Positions 55,844 to 64,000 of a stretch of 64,000 bases of DNA are shown in pieces. The DNA comes from CADCUY01 sp964242735 (GTDB taxonomy: Bacteria; Actinomycetota; Actinomycetes; Actinomycetales; Quadrisphaeraceae). The stretch spans positions 124,001-188,000 of the forward strand of contig CAXTAK010000002.1 in assembly GCA_964242735.1 (NCBI GenBank), in the 5' to 3' direction. The first letter of the stretch is position 1. The number at the start of each line of letters is the position of its first letter. The notes under the pieces are model-generated. The model was not told the DNA's origin, ran no database searches, and worked only from the letters and a program-made list of their open reading frames with translations. The position numbers and the translations under genes were made by a program.

Positions 55844-57130
55844 TCAGGCAGGACGGCCGGGGCCGGGCACCAGGGCCGGCGTCCGCTCCTGCACCGCCCA
55901 CGGCGAGGCGTACCCGTCCTCGGCGGCGAGGAGCTCCAGGAACGGCACCGCGTCGAAGTCCTCCGGCCCGAGCACTCCGGTGCCCGCCCACGCGCCGCCC
56001 GCGAGGAGCTCCAGGGCCACCACCGGGTTCACCGCGGTCTGCCACACCACGCACTGCGAGCCGTACTCCGCCATGGACCACGTGTTGTCGACCAGGTGGT
56101 GCAGGTACACCTCGCGCGCCGCGCCGTCGGTGCCCGTGCCGGTGACCAGCACCCCCGCGCAGGTCACCCCGGTCATCCGGGGGCCGAGGGTGGCCGGGTC
56201 GGGCAGCGCGGCGGCCACCACGTCGCGGGGGGAGACCTCGACGCCCCCGGCACCGCCGACCCGCAGCGGGGTGGTGGAGTCCAGGCCCAGCGCGTGCAGG
56301 GTGCGCAGCACGCCGATGAACTCCGCGCCGAGCCCGTACTTGAACGTCACCCTGCGGGCGGGCAGCCGGCGCGGCAGCATCACCACCTCCTCGTGCTCGA
56401 CGTGCACGCACTCCACCGTGCCGATGCCGCCGGGGAAGTCGAAGACCTCCGGCTCGGCGAACGGCGTGGTCGTGCGCCAGCCGGTGCCCGCCTCCCAGAT
56501 CAGCGGGGGGTTCAGACACTCCTCGATCGTCGTCCAAATCGAGAAGGAGGGCGCGAAGGACGGCACGCCGTCGGCACCGAGGACCACCAGGGACGACCCG
56601 TCGCGGGTGCCGAGCTCGTCGACGGTGGAGAACAGGTGGTCCACGGCGTAGCGGGCGAAGACGTTCGACAGGCCCGGCTCGACCCCGATGCCGACCAGCG
56701 CCAGGCGCCCGGCCGCCTCCCACGCCGGCGCGCGGGAGAACTGCGCGTCGCCGAGCTTGACCCCGGGCAGCTCGTACGGCCGGGTCGGGTGCGGGCTGGA
56801 CAGGGACAGGGCCATGTCGAGGTAGTCCGCGCCGGCCGCAAGCGCCCCCTCGAAGACGGGCACCACGAAGCGGGGGTCGACGGCGTTGAGCACGTGGGTG
56901 ACCCGGTGCTCGCGGGCCAGCGCCGCCACGGCCAGCGCGGAGGAGGCGTCGACGCGCGCGGCGGCGAACCGGGTCTCCCCCGGGTGGCGCTCGAGGACCG
57001 CGGTGACCGCGCGCTGCGCCCGGGAGGGATCGTGGTCGGCCATCACCAGGTGCTCGAAGAAGCCGCGGCGGGCGGCGATGCGCGCGACGGCGCCGCCGAC
57101 CCCGCCCGAACCCACGACCAAGATCCGCAC
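55844..57130 (-). CDS. Saccharopine dehydrogenase-like NAD(P)-dependent oxidoreductase
   Basis: The product is 428 residues from a GTG at 57130 (VRILVVGSGGVGGAVARIA). The nucleotide loop GSGGVG, a central PGLSNVFARYAVDHLF and the late DNTWSMAEYGSQCVVWQTAVNPVVALELL identify the Lys9/saccharopine dehydrogenase family, which also includes carboxynorspermidine synthase and homospermidine synthase. It is divergent from an APC permease with a 94-base shared promoter region, suggesting joint control. The reaction may concern lysine or polyamines; the sequence alone does not decide. Confidence 0.8.
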   Translation of the reverse strand: MRILVVGSGGVGGAVARIAARRGFFEHLVMADHDPSRAQRAVTAVLERHPGETRFAAARVDASSALAVAALAREHRVTHVLNAVDPRFVVPVFEGALAAGADYLDMALSLSSPHPTRPYELPGVKLGDAQFSRAPAWEAAGRLALVGIGVEPGLSNVFARYAVDHLFSTVDELGTRDGSSLVVLGADGVPSFAPSFSIWTTIEECLNPPLIWEAGTGWRTTTPFAEPEVFDFPGGIGTVECVHVEHEEVVMLPRRLPARRVTFKYGLGAEFIGVLRTLHALGLDSTTPLRVGGAGGVEVSPRDVVAAALPDPATLGPRMTGVTCAGVLVTGTGTDGAAREVYLHHLVDNTWSMAEYGSQCVVWQTAVNPVVALELLAGGAWAGTGVLGPEDFDAVPFLELLAAEDGYASPWAVQERTPALVPGPGRPA

Positions 57131-57224
57131 GCGGCCGACCCTAGGGGCATGATGCGCCGACCACGCAGGGCCCGACCCGTCCGCCCGCCCGCCCCGCCCG
57201 ACCCGGACGTCCCGAGGAGCAGCC

Positions 57225-58775
57225 ATGGCACAGGTGCACGACCCGGCGGGTACCACCACCGTCCTCGTGACCGGCGGCGGTAAGGGGTTGCGGCGCGGCG
57301 CCCTGGGCCTGTGGGGCAACGTGGTCATCGGGCTGGGCTCCACCGCCCCCGCGTACAGCCTGGCCGCGACCCTGGGGTTCGTCGTCGCCGCGGTCGGGGA
57401 CCGCGGGCCGGCGATGTTCCTCCTCGCGTTCGTCCCGATGGTGCTGACGGCGATCGCCTACCGGGAGCTGAGCCGGGCCGTCCCGGACTGCGGCACGACC
57501 TTCACCTGGGCGAGCAGGGCGTTCGGCCCGTGGGTGGGGTGGATCGGTGGGTGGGGGTTGGCGGTCTCGGCGGTCATCGTGCTCGCCAACGTCGCCGAGG
57601 TCGCCGGGGTGTACGCGCTGGCCTTCCTCGGCCTGGGTCCCCTCGCCGAGCTGCCCGCGGTGCGGATCAGCCTCGGGGTGGCGGTGATCGTGGTGAGCAC
57701 CTGGGTCAGCTACCGGGGGATCGTGCTGTCCCAGCGGGTGCAGAACGTGCTCGTGGCACTGCAGTTCGTGGTGCTCGTGCTGTTCAGCGCCGTCGCCCTG
57801 TACCTCGTGGCCAGCGGGGGCGCCGGGGCGGGGGCGGTGGCGCCGCGCCTGGAGTGGTTCTCCCCCCTCGGCCTGGGCGCCTCCGACGTCGCCGAGGCGG
57901 TGATCCTGTGCATCTTCATCTACTGGGGGTGGGACGCGTGCCTGGCGGTGGCGGAGGAGACGCGGGACGCCGACTCCACCCCGGGGCGGGCGGGGCTGCT
58001 CTCGACGGTGATCCTGCTGGTGACGTACCTGCTGGTCGCCGTCGCGGTGCAGTCCTTCGCCGGGTTCGGGACCACCGGCACCGGGTTGAACAACCCGGCG
58101 AACACCGACGACGTCCTGTCGGTGCTCGGGGAGCCGGTGCTGGGGCCGGTGATGGCCGCGGTGCTGCTGCTGACCGTGGCTGTCTCGGCGGCGGCCTCGA
58201 CGCAGACCACGATCCTGCCGACCGCCCGCGGGGCGCTGGCGATGGCCGTGTACGGGGCGGTGCCGCGGCGCTTCGCCGAGGTGCACCCGCGGTACCGCAC
58301 CCCCGCCTTCGCCACGGCGGTGATGGGGGCGGCCTCCGTGCTGTTCTACCTCGTCCTGTCCCTGGTCAGCGCGAACGCGCTGCAGGACTCCATCCTGTCC
58401 CTGGGGCTGGCGGTGGCGTTCTACTACGGGATCACGGCGTTCGCGTGCGTGTGGACCTTCCGCGCCACCCTGACCACCAGTGCGCGCAACCTGCTGATGC
58501 GCGGGGTGCTGCCCCTGCTGGGGGGTGCGGCGATGACGTGGGCGTTCGTGCAGTCGGCGAGCGACATGATCGCCGTGGACTACGGCTCCACGACCTTCGG
58601 CCCGCTCGGCGGGGTCTTCGTCATCGGGGTCGGGATGCTCGTGCTCGGGATCCCGCTGATGCTCGCCTGCCTCGCCTCGCCCGGGCTGCGCCCGTTCTTC
58701 CGGGGGCGGACGCTGAACGCCACCACCCCGGTGCTGGTGCCCGACACCGGGGAGCCGCCGCGCGGGGGGCTGTGA
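57225..58775 (+). CDS. APC family amino acid/polyamine permease
   Basis: The product is 516 residues with twelve predicted helices and GAGGAG nine bases before the ATG. Its start GNVVIGLGSTAPAYSLAATLGFVVAAVG, FTWASRAFGPWVGWIGGWGLAVSAVIVLANVAEVAG and IYWGWDACLAVAEETRDADSTPGRAG are hallmarks of APC amino acid-polyamine-organocation transporters. The gene is divergent from the saccharopine dehydrogenase-like enzyme, and a putrescine-type catabolic pair lies further right, so a polyamine or dibasic amino acid is a reasonable substrate guess. Confidence 0.88.
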   Translation: MAQVHDPAGTTTVLVTGGGKGLRRGALGLWGNVVIGLGSTAPAYSLAATLGFVVAAVGDRGPAMFLLAFVPMVLTAIAYRELSRAVPDCGTTFTWASRAFGPWVGWIGGWGLAVSAVIVLANVAEVAGVYALAFLGLGPLAELPAVRISLGVAVIVVSTWVSYRGIVLSQRVQNVLVALQFVVLVLFSAVALYLVASGGAGAGAVAPRLEWFSPLGLGASDVAEAVILCIFIYWGWDACLAVAEETRDADSTPGRAGLLSTVILLVTYLLVAVAVQSFAGFGTTGTGLNNPANTDDVLSVLGEPVLGPVMAAVLLLTVAVSAAASTQTTILPTARGALAMAVYGAVPRRFAEVHPRYRTPAFATAVMGAASVLFYLVLSLVSANALQDSILSLGLAVAFYYGITAFACVWTFRATLTTSARNLLMRGVLPLLGGAAMTWAFVQSASDMIAVDYGSTTFGPLGGVFVIGVGMLVLGIPLMLACLASPGLRPFFRGRTLNATTPVLVPDTGEPPRGGL

Positions 58776-58893
58776 CCGCGGCTCGACCGCCACCCCGGGC
58801 AGCCACGTCCCCGCGCCCGAGCCCGGTGCGGTCCGGCGCCGCCCGGGGTGACGCATGTCATGGTCCCGGGAGCCAGGTCGACGACGTCCCGGC

Positions 58894-58922
58894 TTGTCAC
58901 GCAGCGTCGTCGGGGTTCGAAT
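58894..58922 (+). promoter_or_regulatory. Putative promoter of the rhodopsin-blh operon
   Basis: TTGTCA (58894-58899) and TCGAAT (58917-58922) are separated by exactly 17 bases. The -35 matches TTGACA at 5 of 6 positions when TTGTCA is aligned, and the -10 matches TATAAT at 4 of 6. It lies about 80 bases upstream of the rhodopsin ATG in a 228-base stretch with no other gene. Confidence 0.4.
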
Positions 58923-59003
58923 GGTGGCGGCTCCTCCACCGGGGTGGGAGTCCTGCTGGCACGCACGGACTGCCGGGCGCCAGCGGCCACGAGGAGGAAG
59001 CCC

Positions 59004-59903
59004 ATGTTCTTGACGCAAGCGCAAGCAGCTCCTGCCGAGCTGACCGCGGTGCAGTACTCCACCGTCTACAACGTGCTCTCGCTCGCGATCGCCTCACTGC
59101 TCTTCACCGCCGTCTACCTGCTCCTCGTCCGCGGCAGGGTCGCCCCCCGCTACCGGAACGCCGTGGTGGTCTCGGCCATCGTCTGCCTCATCGCCGCGTA
59201 CCACTACGTGCGGATCTTCAACAACTTCGGGGAGAGCTACCCAGCCGGTGACACGGCGCTGTCCAACCACGTGGCCTCGAACATCGAGTTCAACGAGGGC
59301 TACCGCTACGTCGACTGGCTGCTGACGGTTCCCCTGCTGCTGCTCGAGACCGTGGCGGTGCTGACACTGGCCCGCCGCGAGCAGGGACGGCTGCTGATGA
59401 AGCTCATCCCCGCGTCCGCGCTGATGATCATCTTGGGCTACCCCGGTGAGATCACCCTGGAGCTCGCCCCGCGCGCGATCTGGGGGGCCCTGTCGACCAT
59501 CCCGTTCATCTACATCCTCTACGTGCTCTTCGTGGAGCTCTCGCGTTCCATCGCCACCCAGCCGGTGCAGGTGCAGCACACCATCAAGATGCTGCGGATC
59601 GCCCTCGTGGGGCTCTGGGGCGTCTACCCGATCGCCTACCTCTTCCCGATGTTCGGCGTGCTCGGGCTCGACTTCTTCGCCGGCTCCGACGCCTACGTCC
59701 TCAAGCAGATCGGGTACTCCCTCGCCGACATCTTCGCCAAGGCGGCCTTCGGCCTGGGCATCTACAAGGTCGCTCGCGTCAAGAGCGGGCTGGAGGACCC
59801 GACCTACGACGACGACGTCGATCACGACCGCAACGCCGCTGGGCCGACCGACCGGGTCACGCCGTCCGACACCAGCCCCGCCCGCGAGCGGGTCGGGTCC
59901 TGA
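59004..59903 (+). CDS. Light-driven proton-pump rhodopsin, xanthorhodopsin/proteorhodopsin type
   Basis: The product is 299 residues from the ATG at 59004 with GAGGAGGAAG four bases upstream. It has seven membrane helices. Compared with green proteorhodopsin, the Schiff-base acceptor and donor are conserved: D104, T108 and E115 (a DTE motif, as in outward proton pumps), with R101 and the partner His at residue 67 (AAYHYVRIF). The retinal lysine is K246 in LADIFAKAAFG. The spectral-tuning position is L112, predicting green absorption. WG at 160-161 in RAIWGALSTIPF looks like the xanthorhodopsin-type position where glycine allows a carotenoid antenna. An acidic 38-residue tail follows helix 7. 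Confidence 0.95.
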   Translation: MFLTQAQAAPAELTAVQYSTVYNVLSLAIASLLFTAVYLLLVRGRVAPRYRNAVVVSAIVCLIAAYHYVRIFNNFGESYPAGDTALSNHVASNIEFNEGYRYVDWLLTVPLLLLETVAVLTLARREQGRLLMKLIPASALMIILGYPGEITLELAPRAIWGALSTIPFIYILYVLFVELSRSIATQPVQVQHTIKMLRIALVGLWGVYPIAYLFPMFGVLGLDFFAGSDAYVLKQIGYSLADIFAKAAFGLGIYKVARVKSGLEDPTYDDDVDHDRNAAGPTDRVTPSDTSPARERVGS

Positions 59904-59929
59904 GGTCACCCCGGCAGCGGTGACGCCCC

Positions 59930-60925
59930 ATGACCGTCGACCCGGTCCGCCTGCTGCACCGGTCCTCCGAGGACCGGCGAGGCAGCGGGCGGACGGGTGG
60001 CACCCTTTCGGCGCCGACCGCCTCCACGATCTCGGTGGTGGCGCTCGGTGGTCTCATCGCGGTGCACCTGCTGGCGCCGAAGCTCCTCGGTGCGGTGGCT
60101 CCCGTCCTGGCCGTCACGGGCCTGCTCGTCGGGCTGCCCCACGGGGCGGTCGACCACATGGTGCCCTTCTGGGTCACCGGTGAGCGGGCCACGGTCCGGC
60201 GCCTCGCGCAGGTGCTCGTCAGCTACCTCGTCATCGCCGCCGTCGCCGCCGCGGCGCTGCTGATCGCCCCCGCCGCGGTGGTCGTGGTCTTCCTGGTCGT
60301 CTCCGGGCTGCACTTCGGGCGCGGTGACGTCGCCTTCGCCGCGGAGCGGGCGGCGCGGCCCGTGCCGCACCTGCACGAGGAGGTCCCAGCGGTGCTCGCC
60401 CACGGCGCGGTGGTCATCGCGCTGCCGCTGGTGCTGTGGCCGGAGTCCTCCCTGCCGGTGCTGGGTCAGCTGGCGCCCGCGCTCGTCGACCCGCTGGGTC
60501 GCGCCCTGCCGGCCGTGGGGCTCGCGACCGCCGCCGTCGTCCTCGCAGCTGTCGTCGACCTCGCGCGGCGCGGCCGGCGCACCGAGGTCGTGGAACTGGC
60601 GGTGCTCGTCGCGGCCTTCGCCGTGGTGCCGCCGCTGGCGGCGTTCGGCGTCTACTTCGGGCTGTGGCACGCCGGACGGCACACGAGCCGCATGGTCACC
60701 CTCGCGGCGGGAGCCGCCCCGGCCGGTGCTGGGAGGGCGTGGGCGGTGAGGCGCTACGCGCTGCACGCCGCGGCCCCCACCGCAGTGGCCCTGGCGGTGA
60801 TCATCGCCATCTCCCGCACCGACGACGCCGAGGTCCTCGTCACCGAGCTCGCGGTGCTGCTGGCGCTGACCTTCCCGCACGTCCAGACCGTCGCGCGGCT
60901 CGACGCGGCGCCCCGATCGGGGTAG
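59930..60925 (+). CDS. blh: Beta-carotene 15,15'-dioxygenase, Brp/Blh family
   Basis: The product is 331 residues, with ATG 26 bases after the rhodopsin stop. It has about seven hydrophobic helices and the Blh iron-ligand and family motifs GLPHGAVDHMVPFW, HFGRGDVAF, GLWHAGRHTSRM and TFPHVQTVARLD. Blh splits beta-carotene into two molecules of retinal, the chromophore of the rhodopsin encoded directly upstream, so the two genes form a retinal-rhodopsin operon. The first 30 residues are hydrophilic and contain a perfect palindrome in the DNA, so a later start is possible. No carotenoid synthesis genes are in this window. Confidence 0.94.
   Translation: MTVDPVRLLHRSSEDRRGSGRTGGTLSAPTASTISVVALGGLIAVHLLAPKLLGAVAPVLAVTGLLVGLPHGAVDHMVPFWVTGERATVRRLAQVLVSYLVIAAVAAAALLIAPAAVVVVFLVVSGLHFGRGDVAFAAERAARPVPHLHEEVPAVLAHGAVVIALPLVLWPESSLPVLGQLAPALVDPLGRALPAVGLATAAVVLAAVVDLARRGRRTEVVELAVLVAAFAVVPPLAAFGVYFGLWHAGRHTSRMVTLAAGAAPAGAGRAWAVRRYALHAAAPTAVALAVIIAISRTDDAEVLVTELAVLLALTFPHVQTVARLDAAPRSG
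59959..59977. repeat. Palindrome near the blh translation start
   Basis: CCGGTCCTCCGAGGACCGG is a perfect 19-base odd palindrome (9-base arms) located 30-48 bases into the annotated blh frame. It could fold in the rhodopsin-blh mRNA and lower blh translation, or serve as an operator. Confidence 0.6.
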
Positions 60926-60960
60926 CGCGCGGGTCCTCCCGACGGCGACGCCGGTGGAGA

Positions 60961-62448
60961 TCAGGCCCAGGCGGCCATGACGTGCTTGACGCGGGTGTAG
61001 TCCTCCAGGGCGTAGGCGCTGAGGTCCTTGCCGTACCCGGACCGCTTGAAGCCCCCGTGGGGCATCTCCGCGACCACCGGGATGTGCGTGTTGATCCACA
61101 CGCACCCGAAGTCCAGGCGCCGGCTGACCCGCAGGGCGCGGGAGAGGTCGGCGGTCCACACCGAGGACGCCAGGCCGTACCGGGTGGCGTTGGCCTGGCG
61201 CAGGGCGTCGGCCTCGTCGGCGACCCGCTGCACGGTGATCACCGGCCCGAAGATCTCCTCCGTGACCGCCTCGTCGCCCTCGCGCAGGCCCGCGACGACC
61301 GTCGGGGTGACGAAGTACCCGGCACCCAGACCGCCGCTGGTGGCCCGGTGCCCACCGGCGAGGACCTCGGCGTGGTCGGGGAGGCGCTGCAGGTAGCCGA
61401 GCACCGCATCGAGCTGGTGGGCGCTGTTCACCGGCCCCACCGCGGTGTCCTCCTCGTGCGGGTGACCGACGCGGGTGGACACCGCCTGCTCGGCGAGCGC
61501 GGCGACGAGGGCGTCGTGGACGTCGGGGGTGGCCAGCACGCGGGTGGCGGCGGTGCAGTCCTGGCCGGCGTTGAAGTACCCCGCCGCCGCGATCCCGGCG
61601 GCGGCGGCGGTGACGTCGGCGTCGCCGAAGACCAGCACCGGGGCCTTCCCCCCGAGCTCGAGGTGCAGGCGCTTGACATCACCGGCGGCCGCGGCGGCGA
61701 CCTCGCTGCCCGCGCGCACCGACCCGGTGATCGCCACCAGCCCCGGCGCGGGGTGCGCGACGAGCGCCCGACCGGTGTCGCGGCCACCGGTGACCACGTT
61801 GAGCACCCCGGGGGGCAGGTGCTCGGCAGCGAGCTCGGCGAGCGCCAGGGTGGTGCTGGGGGTGGTCTCCGCGGGCTTGAGCACCACGGTGTTCCCCGCC
61901 GCCAGCGCCGGGCCGATCTTCCACACCGCCATCATCAGCGGGTAGTTCCACGGGGTGATCTGCCCGACCACCCCGATCGGCTCGCGGCGCACCCAGCTGG
62001 TGTGCCCGGCGAGGTACTCCCCCGCCGAGCGGCCCTCCAGGACGCGCGCGGCGCCGGCGAAGAAGCGCAGCTGGTCCACCGAGGGGGGCAGCTCCTCCGC
62101 GGCGGTCAGCGCGTGGGGCTTGCCGGTGTCGGAGCCCTCGAGCTCCACGAACTCGCCCGCGCGCGCCTCGAGGGAGTCGGCGATGCGCAGCAGGGCCAGC
62201 TGGCGCTCCGCGGGCGTGGTCTCGCGCCAGGTCTCGAACGCGCGGGCCGCCGCGGCGTACGCGGTGTCGACGTCGGCCGCCGAGGCGACCGGGGCGGTGG
62301 CCACGACCTGCCCGGTGGCGGGGTCGGTGACGTCGCTGGTCGCGCCAGCTGGCCCCGGCGCGCCGTCGGTCCACGCGCCGTCGACGAAGTGGCGCAGGCG
62401 GCGGACGCCGCCCGGCCCGGGGGCGCTGCCCTGCTCGGTGGGGGTCAC
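60961..62448 (-). CDS. Gamma-aminobutyraldehyde dehydrogenase-like aldehyde dehydrogenase
   Basis: The product is 495 residues from a GTG at 62448 with GGAGGACC just upstream. It has PWNYPLMMAVWKIGPALAAGNTVVLKPAE, the general base Glu in LHLELGGKAPVLVF, the nucleophile Cys in NAGQDCTAATRV and EEIFGPVITVQRV. The AGQDC motif and overall pattern are those of PatD/Prr enzymes that oxidise 4-aminobutanal to GABA. It is divergent from a class III aminotransferase that could make that aldehyde from putrescine. Its 3' end is convergent with blh. Confidence 0.88.
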   Translation of the reverse strand: MTPTEQGSAPGPGGVRRLRHFVDGAWTDGAPGPAGATSDVTDPATGQVVATAPVASAADVDTAYAAAARAFETWRETTPAERQLALLRIADSLEARAGEFVELEGSDTGKPHALTAAEELPPSVDQLRFFAGAARVLEGRSAGEYLAGHTSWVRREPIGVVGQITPWNYPLMMAVWKIGPALAAGNTVVLKPAETTPSTTLALAELAAEHLPPGVLNVVTGGRDTGRALVAHPAPGLVAITGSVRAGSEVAAAAAGDVKRLHLELGGKAPVLVFGDADVTAAAAGIAAAGYFNAGQDCTAATRVLATPDVHDALVAALAEQAVSTRVGHPHEEDTAVGPVNSAHQLDAVLGYLQRLPDHAEVLAGGHRATSGGLGAGYFVTPTVVAGLREGDEAVTEEIFGPVITVQRVADEADALRQANATRYGLASSVWTADLSRALRVSRRLDFGCVWINTHIPVVAEMPHGGFKRSGYGKDLSAYALEDYTRVKHVMAAWA

Positions 62449-62532
62449 GGGGTCCTCCGGGGCTGCGCCGGCGAGCGGCGTGACGGGCGGGTTCGGTGGG
62501 ACACTAGCGACCGCAGCCGACAGGGGAGCCCG

Positions 62533-63975
62533 ATGACCGCCACACCGACCGACGTCCGCAGCCCCGGGGGCGCTCCCGACGGCACTCCCGGGGCCGGCCG
62601 CACCCCGGCGGGCACGCCGCGCGCCCGCGCCGCCCGCGACCACCTGTGGGGTCACTTCACCCGCCACAGCGTCTACGAGCAGGGTGGCGCCGTCCCGGTG
62701 ATCGTCTCCGGTGAGGGCGCCCGCATCACCGACGACGCCGGGCGCACCTACCTCGACGGGCTGTCGGGCCTGTTCGTCGTCCAGGCCGGGCACGGGCGGC
62801 GGGAGCTGGCGGAGGCGGCCGCGCGGCAGGCCGGGACCCTCGCGTTCTTCCCGCTGTGGTCCTACGCCACGCCCCCGGCGATCGACCTCGCCGAGCGGCT
62901 CGCCGCCCACGCCCCCGGCGACCTGAACAGGGTCTTCTTCACCACCGGCGGCGGTGAGGCGGTGGAGACGGCGTGGAAGCTGGCGAAGCAGTACTTCAAG
63001 CTCACCGGCCGACCGATGAAGACCAAGGTCATCAGCCGGGCCGTGGCGTACCACGGCACCACGCAGGGGGCGCTGAGCATCACCGGCATCCCGAGCGCGA
63101 AGGCGGTCTTCGAGCCCCTGGTGCCCGGGACCTCCCGGGTGCCCAACACCAACCAGTACCGGGCCCCGGAGCACCTGCGGGACGACCCGAAGGCGTTCGG
63201 GCGGTGGGCGGCGGACCGCATCGAGGAGGCGATCCTCTTCGAGGGCGCCGACACCGTCGCCGCGGTCTTCCTGGAGCCGGTGCAGAACTCCGGCGGGTGC
63301 TTCCCCCCGCCGCCGGGGTACTTCGAGCGGGTGCGCCAGATCTGCGACGAGCACGACGTGCTGCTGGTCTCGGACGAGGTGATCTGTGCGTTCGGGCGCG
63401 TCGGGTCGATCTTCGCGTGCGACGACCTCGGCTACGTGCCCGACATGATCACCTGCGCCAAGGGCATGACGTCGGGGTACTCCCCCATCGGTGCGTGCAT
63501 GGTCAGCGACAGGATCTTCGAGCCGTTCCGGCACGGCAGCACCGTCTTCGCCCACGGGTACACCTTCGGGGGGCACCCGGTCTCGGCGGCGGTGGCGATG
63601 GCGAACCTCGACGTCTTCGAGCGGGAGGGGCTGACCGACCGGGTCAGGGCGCAGGCGCCGGCGTTCCGCGCGACCCTGGAGAAGCTGCTCGACCTGCCGA
63701 TCGTCGGCGACGTCCGCGGGGAAGGCTTCTTCTACGGCATCGAGCTGGTCAAGGACAAGGCCACCCGCGAGACCTTCGACGCGGACGAGTCCGAGCGGCT
63801 GCTGCGCGGGTTCCTCTCCACGGCGCTGTTCGAGGAGGGGTTGTACTGCCGCGCCGACGACCGCGGCGACCCCGTCATCCAGCTCGCCCCGCCGCTGATC
63901 TGCGGGCAGGAGGAGTTCGACGAGATCGAGCAGGTTCTGCGCTCGGTGCTGACCCGCGCGCAGGAGCTGCTCTGA
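62533..63975 (+). CDS. Class III aminotransferase, probably putrescine-type
   Basis: The product is 480 residues from the ATG at 62533 with AGGGGAG seven bases upstream. It has RVFFTTGGGEAVETAWKLAKQYF, AVAYHGTTQGALSITGI, VFLEPVQNSGGCFPPPPGYF, SDEVICAFGRVGSIFACDDLG and the PLP lysine in TCAKGMTSGYSPIGA. This subgroup accepts putrescine or omega-amino acids with pyruvate or 2-oxoglutarate. Divergence from a PatD-like dehydrogenase supports a putrescine-to-GABA role. The N-terminal 40 residues are Gly/Pro/Thr-rich and probably disordered. Confidence 0.88.
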   Translation: MTATPTDVRSPGGAPDGTPGAGRTPAGTPRARAARDHLWGHFTRHSVYEQGGAVPVIVSGEGARITDDAGRTYLDGLSGLFVVQAGHGRRELAEAAARQAGTLAFFPLWSYATPPAIDLAERLAAHAPGDLNRVFFTTGGGEAVETAWKLAKQYFKLTGRPMKTKVISRAVAYHGTTQGALSITGIPSAKAVFEPLVPGTSRVPNTNQYRAPEHLRDDPKAFGRWAADRIEEAILFEGADTVAAVFLEPVQNSGGCFPPPPGYFERVRQICDEHDVLLVSDEVICAFGRVGSIFACDDLGYVPDMITCAKGMTSGYSPIGACMVSDRIFEPFRHGSTVFAHGYTFGGHPVSAAVAMANLDVFEREGLTDRVRAQAPAFRATLEKLLDLPIVGDVRGEGFFYGIELVKDKATRETFDADESERLLRGFLSTALFEEGLYCRADDRGDPVIQLAPPLICGQEEFDEIEQVLRSVLTRAQELL

Positions 63976-64000
63976 CAGCGCCGGTCGGGCTGACCGACGC

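Noticed and set aside
58848..59003. An upstream GTG would extend the rhodopsin by about 52 residues.
   Set aside because: The extension is arginine/glycine-rich with no helix, and the ATG at 59004 has a near-perfect GAGGAGGAAG ribosome site.
59004..59903. Considered heliorhodopsin or a chloride/sodium pump.
   Set aside because: The DTE motif (D104, T108, E115) and the SLADIFAK lysine segment match proton-pumping proteorhodopsin/xanthorhodopsin proteins. A sodium pump would have NDQ, and heliorhodopsins have inverted topology and different motifs.
60436..62532. A long plus-strand open frame lies opposite the aldehyde dehydrogenase gene.
   Set aside because: It is a GC-rich antisense shadow with low-complexity Arg/Gly/Ala/His composition. 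Only its last part, from 62533, encodes a recognisable protein.

Overview
This is a very GC-rich chromosomal window with dense, often overlapping genes. Most starts are GTG or ATG, and many junctions are GTGA or ATGA stop/start overlaps. The gene content is actinobacterial: a class II DAHP synthase, a pyrophosphate-type phosphofructokinase, a DUF4439 lipoprotein, a DrrAB-type ABC exporter, FprA, and the order dxr-rip1-ispG-GNAT that is also found in Mycobacterium. A member of Kineosporiales or a neighbouring order (Kineococcus or Quadrisphaera type) would fit, but that is a guess from gene content. No rRNA, tRNA, CRISPR array, prophage or intact insertion sequence was seen.

Layout. 1-1876: the start of a sugar-binding ABC lipoprotein and a ROK regulator. 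1877-2847: no intact gene, but decayed pieces of a siderophore-uptake locus. 2848-6355: pfk-aroG-ltaE operon. 6372-6581: a 100-N assembly gap with the same 55 bases on both sides. 6681-9071: a secreted GH9 cellulase with a CebR-like box upstream. 9301-13565: HAD phosphatase-thyA-folA, with a divergent azlC-azlD-DUF1624-like membrane protein operon. 13588-20423: dapB, an AI-2E family exporter, an M16 peptidase, pnp and rpsO. 20508-25690: ribF, a DrrAB-type exporter, a small protein, and a DUF779/aldehyde dehydrogenase pair. 25872-27281: a secreted alpha/alpha-barrel protein. 27311-34260: the translation cluster rimP-nusA-ylxR-infB-ylxP-rbfA-truB. 34415-39559: a DUF4439 lipoprotein, fprA, a TSUP permease and proS. 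39651-40728: a frameshifted DUF559/AbiEi-like gene bracketed by two related palindromic elements. 40741-46072: GNAT, ispG, rip1, dxr (isoprenoid and membrane-protease block) and an NAD-binding protein. 46102-52143: a secreted 5'-nucleotidase, gabT, a zinc peptidase, a YdeI protein and a flavoprotein. 52049-54661: a metal-dependent cyclase with a frameshifted cytosine/purine-type permease, and GNAT. 54799-58775: a metallophosphoesterase, and a saccharopine dehydrogenase-like enzyme divergent from an APC permease. 59004-60925: a proton-pumping rhodopsin followed by Blh, which makes its retinal. 60961-63975: a divergent aldehyde dehydrogenase/class III aminotransferase pair that looks like putrescine catabolism.

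How the parts fit. The rhodopsin-blh pair is a self-contained light-energy module, provided the cell makes beta-carotene elsewhere. The dxr and ispG genes on the same contig supply the isoprenoid precursors. The aminotransferase and aldehyde dehydrogenase at the right end could turn putrescine into GABA, and GabT at 48 kb could take GABA on to succinate semialdehyde. The least explained structure is the DUF559 gene with its flanking palindromes that share the core GCCGAGCATGC.
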